Shown piece after piece: positions 63,154 to 64,000 of a stretch of 64,000 bases of DNA. This DNA comes from Leptospira ryugenii (GTDB taxonomy: Bacteria > Spirochaetota > Leptospiria > Leptospirales > Leptospiraceae). Under the pieces are notes generated by a model, which worked only from the letters and a program-made list of their open reading frames with translations, did no database searches and was not told the origin of the DNA. The translations under genes were made by a program, and so were the position numbers. How positions within the stretch are numbered: position 1 is the stretch's first letter; every line of letters begins with the position of its first letter. The DNA is taken from contig NZ_BFBB01000003.1 of the NCBI RefSeq assembly GCF_003114855.1, positions 561,077 to 625,076 on the forward strand, read 5' to 3'.

Positions 63154-63162
63154 AATGCCGGA

Positions 63163-63194
63163 AGATCTAAAGCAAGACACCTTGCTTTAGATCT
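63163..63194. repeat. inverted repeat with perfect 14-bp arms
   Basis: AGATCTAAAGCAAG (63163-63176) and CTTGCTTTAGATCT (63181-63194) enclose the loop ACAC. It lies directly between the two copies of the 104-bp unit and has no T-run, so it is not a terminator; it resembles a small inserted hairpin element. Confidence 0.75.
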
Positions 63195-63204
63195 GAGGCA
63201 GCGA

Positions 63205-63307
63205 CCGAAGAGTCGCGGACTCGCCGGACTATCTTGCGGCGCCCTTAAATAAAAAAAGCGTTCAATCTCTTGAACGCTCTATTAACAATGATGACGAACC
63301 CGGCGAC
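63205..63307. repeat. second copy of the ~104-bp direct repeat
   Basis: Starts CCGAAGAGTCGCGGACTCG and ends in GATGACGAACCCGGCGAC, as does the copy at 63050-63153. The copies are about 94% identical. Confidence 0.85.
63257..63278 (-). terminator. rho-independent terminator, minus strand (copy 2)
   Basis: Same hairpin as at 63103-63124: AGCGTTCAA, loop TCTC, TTGAACGCT, followed on the minus strand by seven T. Confidence 0.75.
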
Positions 63308-63316
63308 GTCCTACTT
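63290..63316 (-). pseudogene. 26-bp fragment of the 5S rRNA 3' end (copy 2)
   Basis: From GATGACGAACCCGGCGAC to GTCCTACT this is identical to 63471-63496, which covers the tail and the first part of the 3' strand of the complete 5S gene. Beyond it the sequence changes to a GC-rich stretch unrelated to 5S. Confidence 0.75.
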
Positions 63317-63442
63317 CCACCCTCACGCGCTCTTCCGCTCCGCGGGCGCGCGCCCAAGCCTCGCTCCCTATGGGTCGCGAGTCTATCATTTCGCGAACAA
63401 TTTAGCTAAGAAGGGTTCGCTCTAACTTATTTACAATAAAAA

Positions 63443-63466
63443 AGCCAACCTGACGGTTGGCTTTTT
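63443..63466. terminator. 5S rRNA terminator, works on both strands
   Basis: AGCCAACC (63443-63450), loop TGAC, GGTTGGCT (63455-63462). Six A precede and TTTTT follows, so it can end transcription in either direction; on the minus strand it lies 13 bases after the 5S gene. Confidence 0.85.
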
Positions 63467-63478
63467 GTATGATGACGA

Positions 63479-63596
63479 ACCCGGCGACGTCCTACTCTCC
63501 CATTGAGCGAACCCAATAGTACCATCGGCGATGAGAAGCTTGACTTCCGTGTTCGGAATGGGAACGGGTATGACCTTCTCTCCATAATCACCAGGA
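63479..63596 (-). rRNA. rrf: 5S ribosomal RNA
   Basis: About 118 nt. The minus strand reads CCTGGTGATTATGGAGAGAAG at the 5' end and GGGAGAGTAGGACGTCGCCGGG region at the 3' end (read in shorter parts: CCTGG pairs with CCGGG). Internal signatures CCCGTTCCCATTCCGAACACG, split as CCCGTTCCCATTCCG and AACACGGAAGT, and CGCCGATGGTA match bacterial 5S loops B, C and E. It is not next to 16S or 23S genes, in line with the dispersed rRNA genes of Leptospira. A TTGACG at 63628-63633 (minus strand) may be its -35 element. Confidence 0.93.
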
Positions 63597-63674
63597 GTAA
63601 ATACCATGATTTCTAGGAATCCCGGTTCGTCAACGCAATTGAAAAAAAAAGAGAATCCGTAATGAAAAGAGGGT

Positions 63675-64000
63675 ATGGGAAAAGCAAGGAAAGAAAAGAT
63701 TGCCAGAGCAGTCACCATCGCCATCTTGTTTGTTATGTCTGGACTGATAGAACCTTTGGTAACGACTGATTCTTTCACAATCCTAGGTTTATTGATTCGT
63801 ACTTCGAATGCAGAAGACAAAGCACCCAAAGACATCCCAGCAGTGTATTCAAAATTCTATAAAGAAGACTTTCCCAAGAAATTGGACCTAGTGAGACGAT
63901 TTGATCCCCTCTATGCAGTCTATTTTAATTATGAATCGGATGAAACGGGAACCTATGACTTTATCCTAGGTTATGCGGTCCAAGAGAGCCAAGACCCTAT
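63675..64000 (+). CDS. GyrI-like / Cass2-type effector-binding domain protein (cut by window edge)
   Basis: The frame is open to the right edge; 108 residues are visible. The part FTILGLLIRTSNAEDKAPKDIPAVYSKFYKEDFPKKL...YAVYFNYESDETGTYDFILGYAVQ follows the pattern of bacterial transcription-activator effector-binding domains (AraC/GyrI/integron Cass2 group): VGL..RTSN, P.L...F, YAVY..YESD..G.Y....G. The first ~30 residues hold a hydrophobic stretch (AVTIAILFVMSGLI) not usual for the family. No DNA-binding domain is seen. It is divergent from the 5S gene. Confidence 0.75.
   Translation, partial: MGKARKEKIARAVTIAILFVMSGLIEPLVTTDSFTILGLLIRTSNAEDKAPKDIPAVYSKFYKEDFPKKLDLVRRFDPLYAVYFNYESDETGTYDFILGYAVQESQDP

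Larger units (their letters stand above)
62861..63478. other. 618-bp intergenic region with duplicated 5S-tail and terminator modules
   Basis: No gene is seen. After 63040 it holds two copies of a ~104-bp unit, a 14-bp-arm hairpin, a GC-rich stretch (63317-63385) and three terminator hairpins, all next to the 5S rRNA gene. The part 62880-63040 has no recognisable feature apart from the presumed promoter of the lipoprotein gene. Confidence 0.7.

Noticed and set aside
63317..63420. tRNA gene in the GC-rich stretch near 5S
   Set aside because: No T-loop GTTCGAATC or acceptor pairing was found; only dyads typical of interspersed repeats.
63431..63835. 134-codon frame on the minus strand across the 5S gene
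   Set aside because: It runs through the 5S rRNA and its terminator and opposes the effector-binding-domain gene; not a protein gene.
1..64000. CRISPR array, transposase or prophage
   Set aside because: No regularly spaced repeats with unique spacers and no transposase or phage structural protein is seen; the only recombinase looks chromosomal (Xer type).

Overview
The window looks like a chromosome segment of a spirochaete of the genus Leptospira, probably one of the saprophytic or low-virulence species. Support comes from the gene content and style: a cysteine-free PerR-type regulator, a DUF1577/PilZ protein, lipoproteins with spirochaete-type lipoboxes, DUF4254 next to a GT9 glycosyltransferase, a discoidin/NADase-type glycan-binding lipoprotein, and an isolated 5S rRNA gene (Leptospira rRNA genes are dispersed). 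Base composition is moderate, roughly 40% G+C by eye. I see no CRISPR array, transposase, phage module or tRNA. Assignment to genus is inference from family knowledge.

Layout. 1-3 kb: end of an FtsX-type ABC permease, a conserved hypothetical, and pyrE followed by a membrane protein. 3.4-7.8 kb: TetR regulator, di-haem cytochrome c peroxidase lipoprotein, PilZ protein, an ornithine-carbamoyltransferase-family enzyme with altered substrate motifs, a group II-type truncated globin and a lipoprotein. 8-13 kb: lipase, CitE-type lyase, an alpha/beta-hydrolase/PadR pair with a palindrome at its promoter, LOG-family and NRDE proteins. 13.3-23 kb is an envelope-glycan region: DUF4254/GT9/secreted protein, PerR, GT4, then a tightly coupled trio of O-antigen-ligase-like protein, GH5 glycosidase and adenylate cyclase with an N-terminal SRPBCC-like domain. 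23-30 kb: XerC-type recombinase, recA behind a structured leader, a lipoprotein, an aldo/keto reductase and a ClpB-like chaperone behind a CIRCE element. 30-33.4 kb: a TPM-domain zinc-ribbon protein coupled to a 7TM-SpoIIE phosphatase.

33.4-45.3 kb is a long minus-strand run: DsbA-like lipoprotein, glycan-binding lipoprotein, small Cys-rich-motif lipoprotein, membrane histidine kinase, a flavoprotein/polyferredoxin fusion, a P-type cation ATPase, a patatin and a PAS histidine kinase. The last seven are nearly contiguous and look like one operon that could sense and handle redox or metal state at the membrane. 46-49 kb: arginine/lysine/ornithine-type decarboxylase plus speD, a polyamine pair. 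49-58.7 kb: an unknown large protein divergent from DUF1577 and a ketopantoate-reductase-like protein, an ABC-2 exporter, a renalase-like flavoprotein and the amtB-glnK nitrogen module led by a small unknown gene. 58.8-62.9 kb: secreted/membrane proteins, an NAPE-PLD-like metallo-hydrolase lipoprotein, a YbjN-like protein and a propeller lipoprotein. 62.9-63.6 kb: 5S rRNA with unusual repeated copies of its 3' end and of a terminator. The last gene is a truncated effector-binding-domain protein.

Genes are packed very tightly: five convergent pairs share exactly 4 bp (interlocking stop codons), and many same-strand neighbours overlap start and stop codons. The strongest leads for something undescribed are the flavoprotein/ferredoxin fusion within the seven-gene membrane operon, the glycolipid-like trio ending in a cyclase, and the 5S-tail repeat array.
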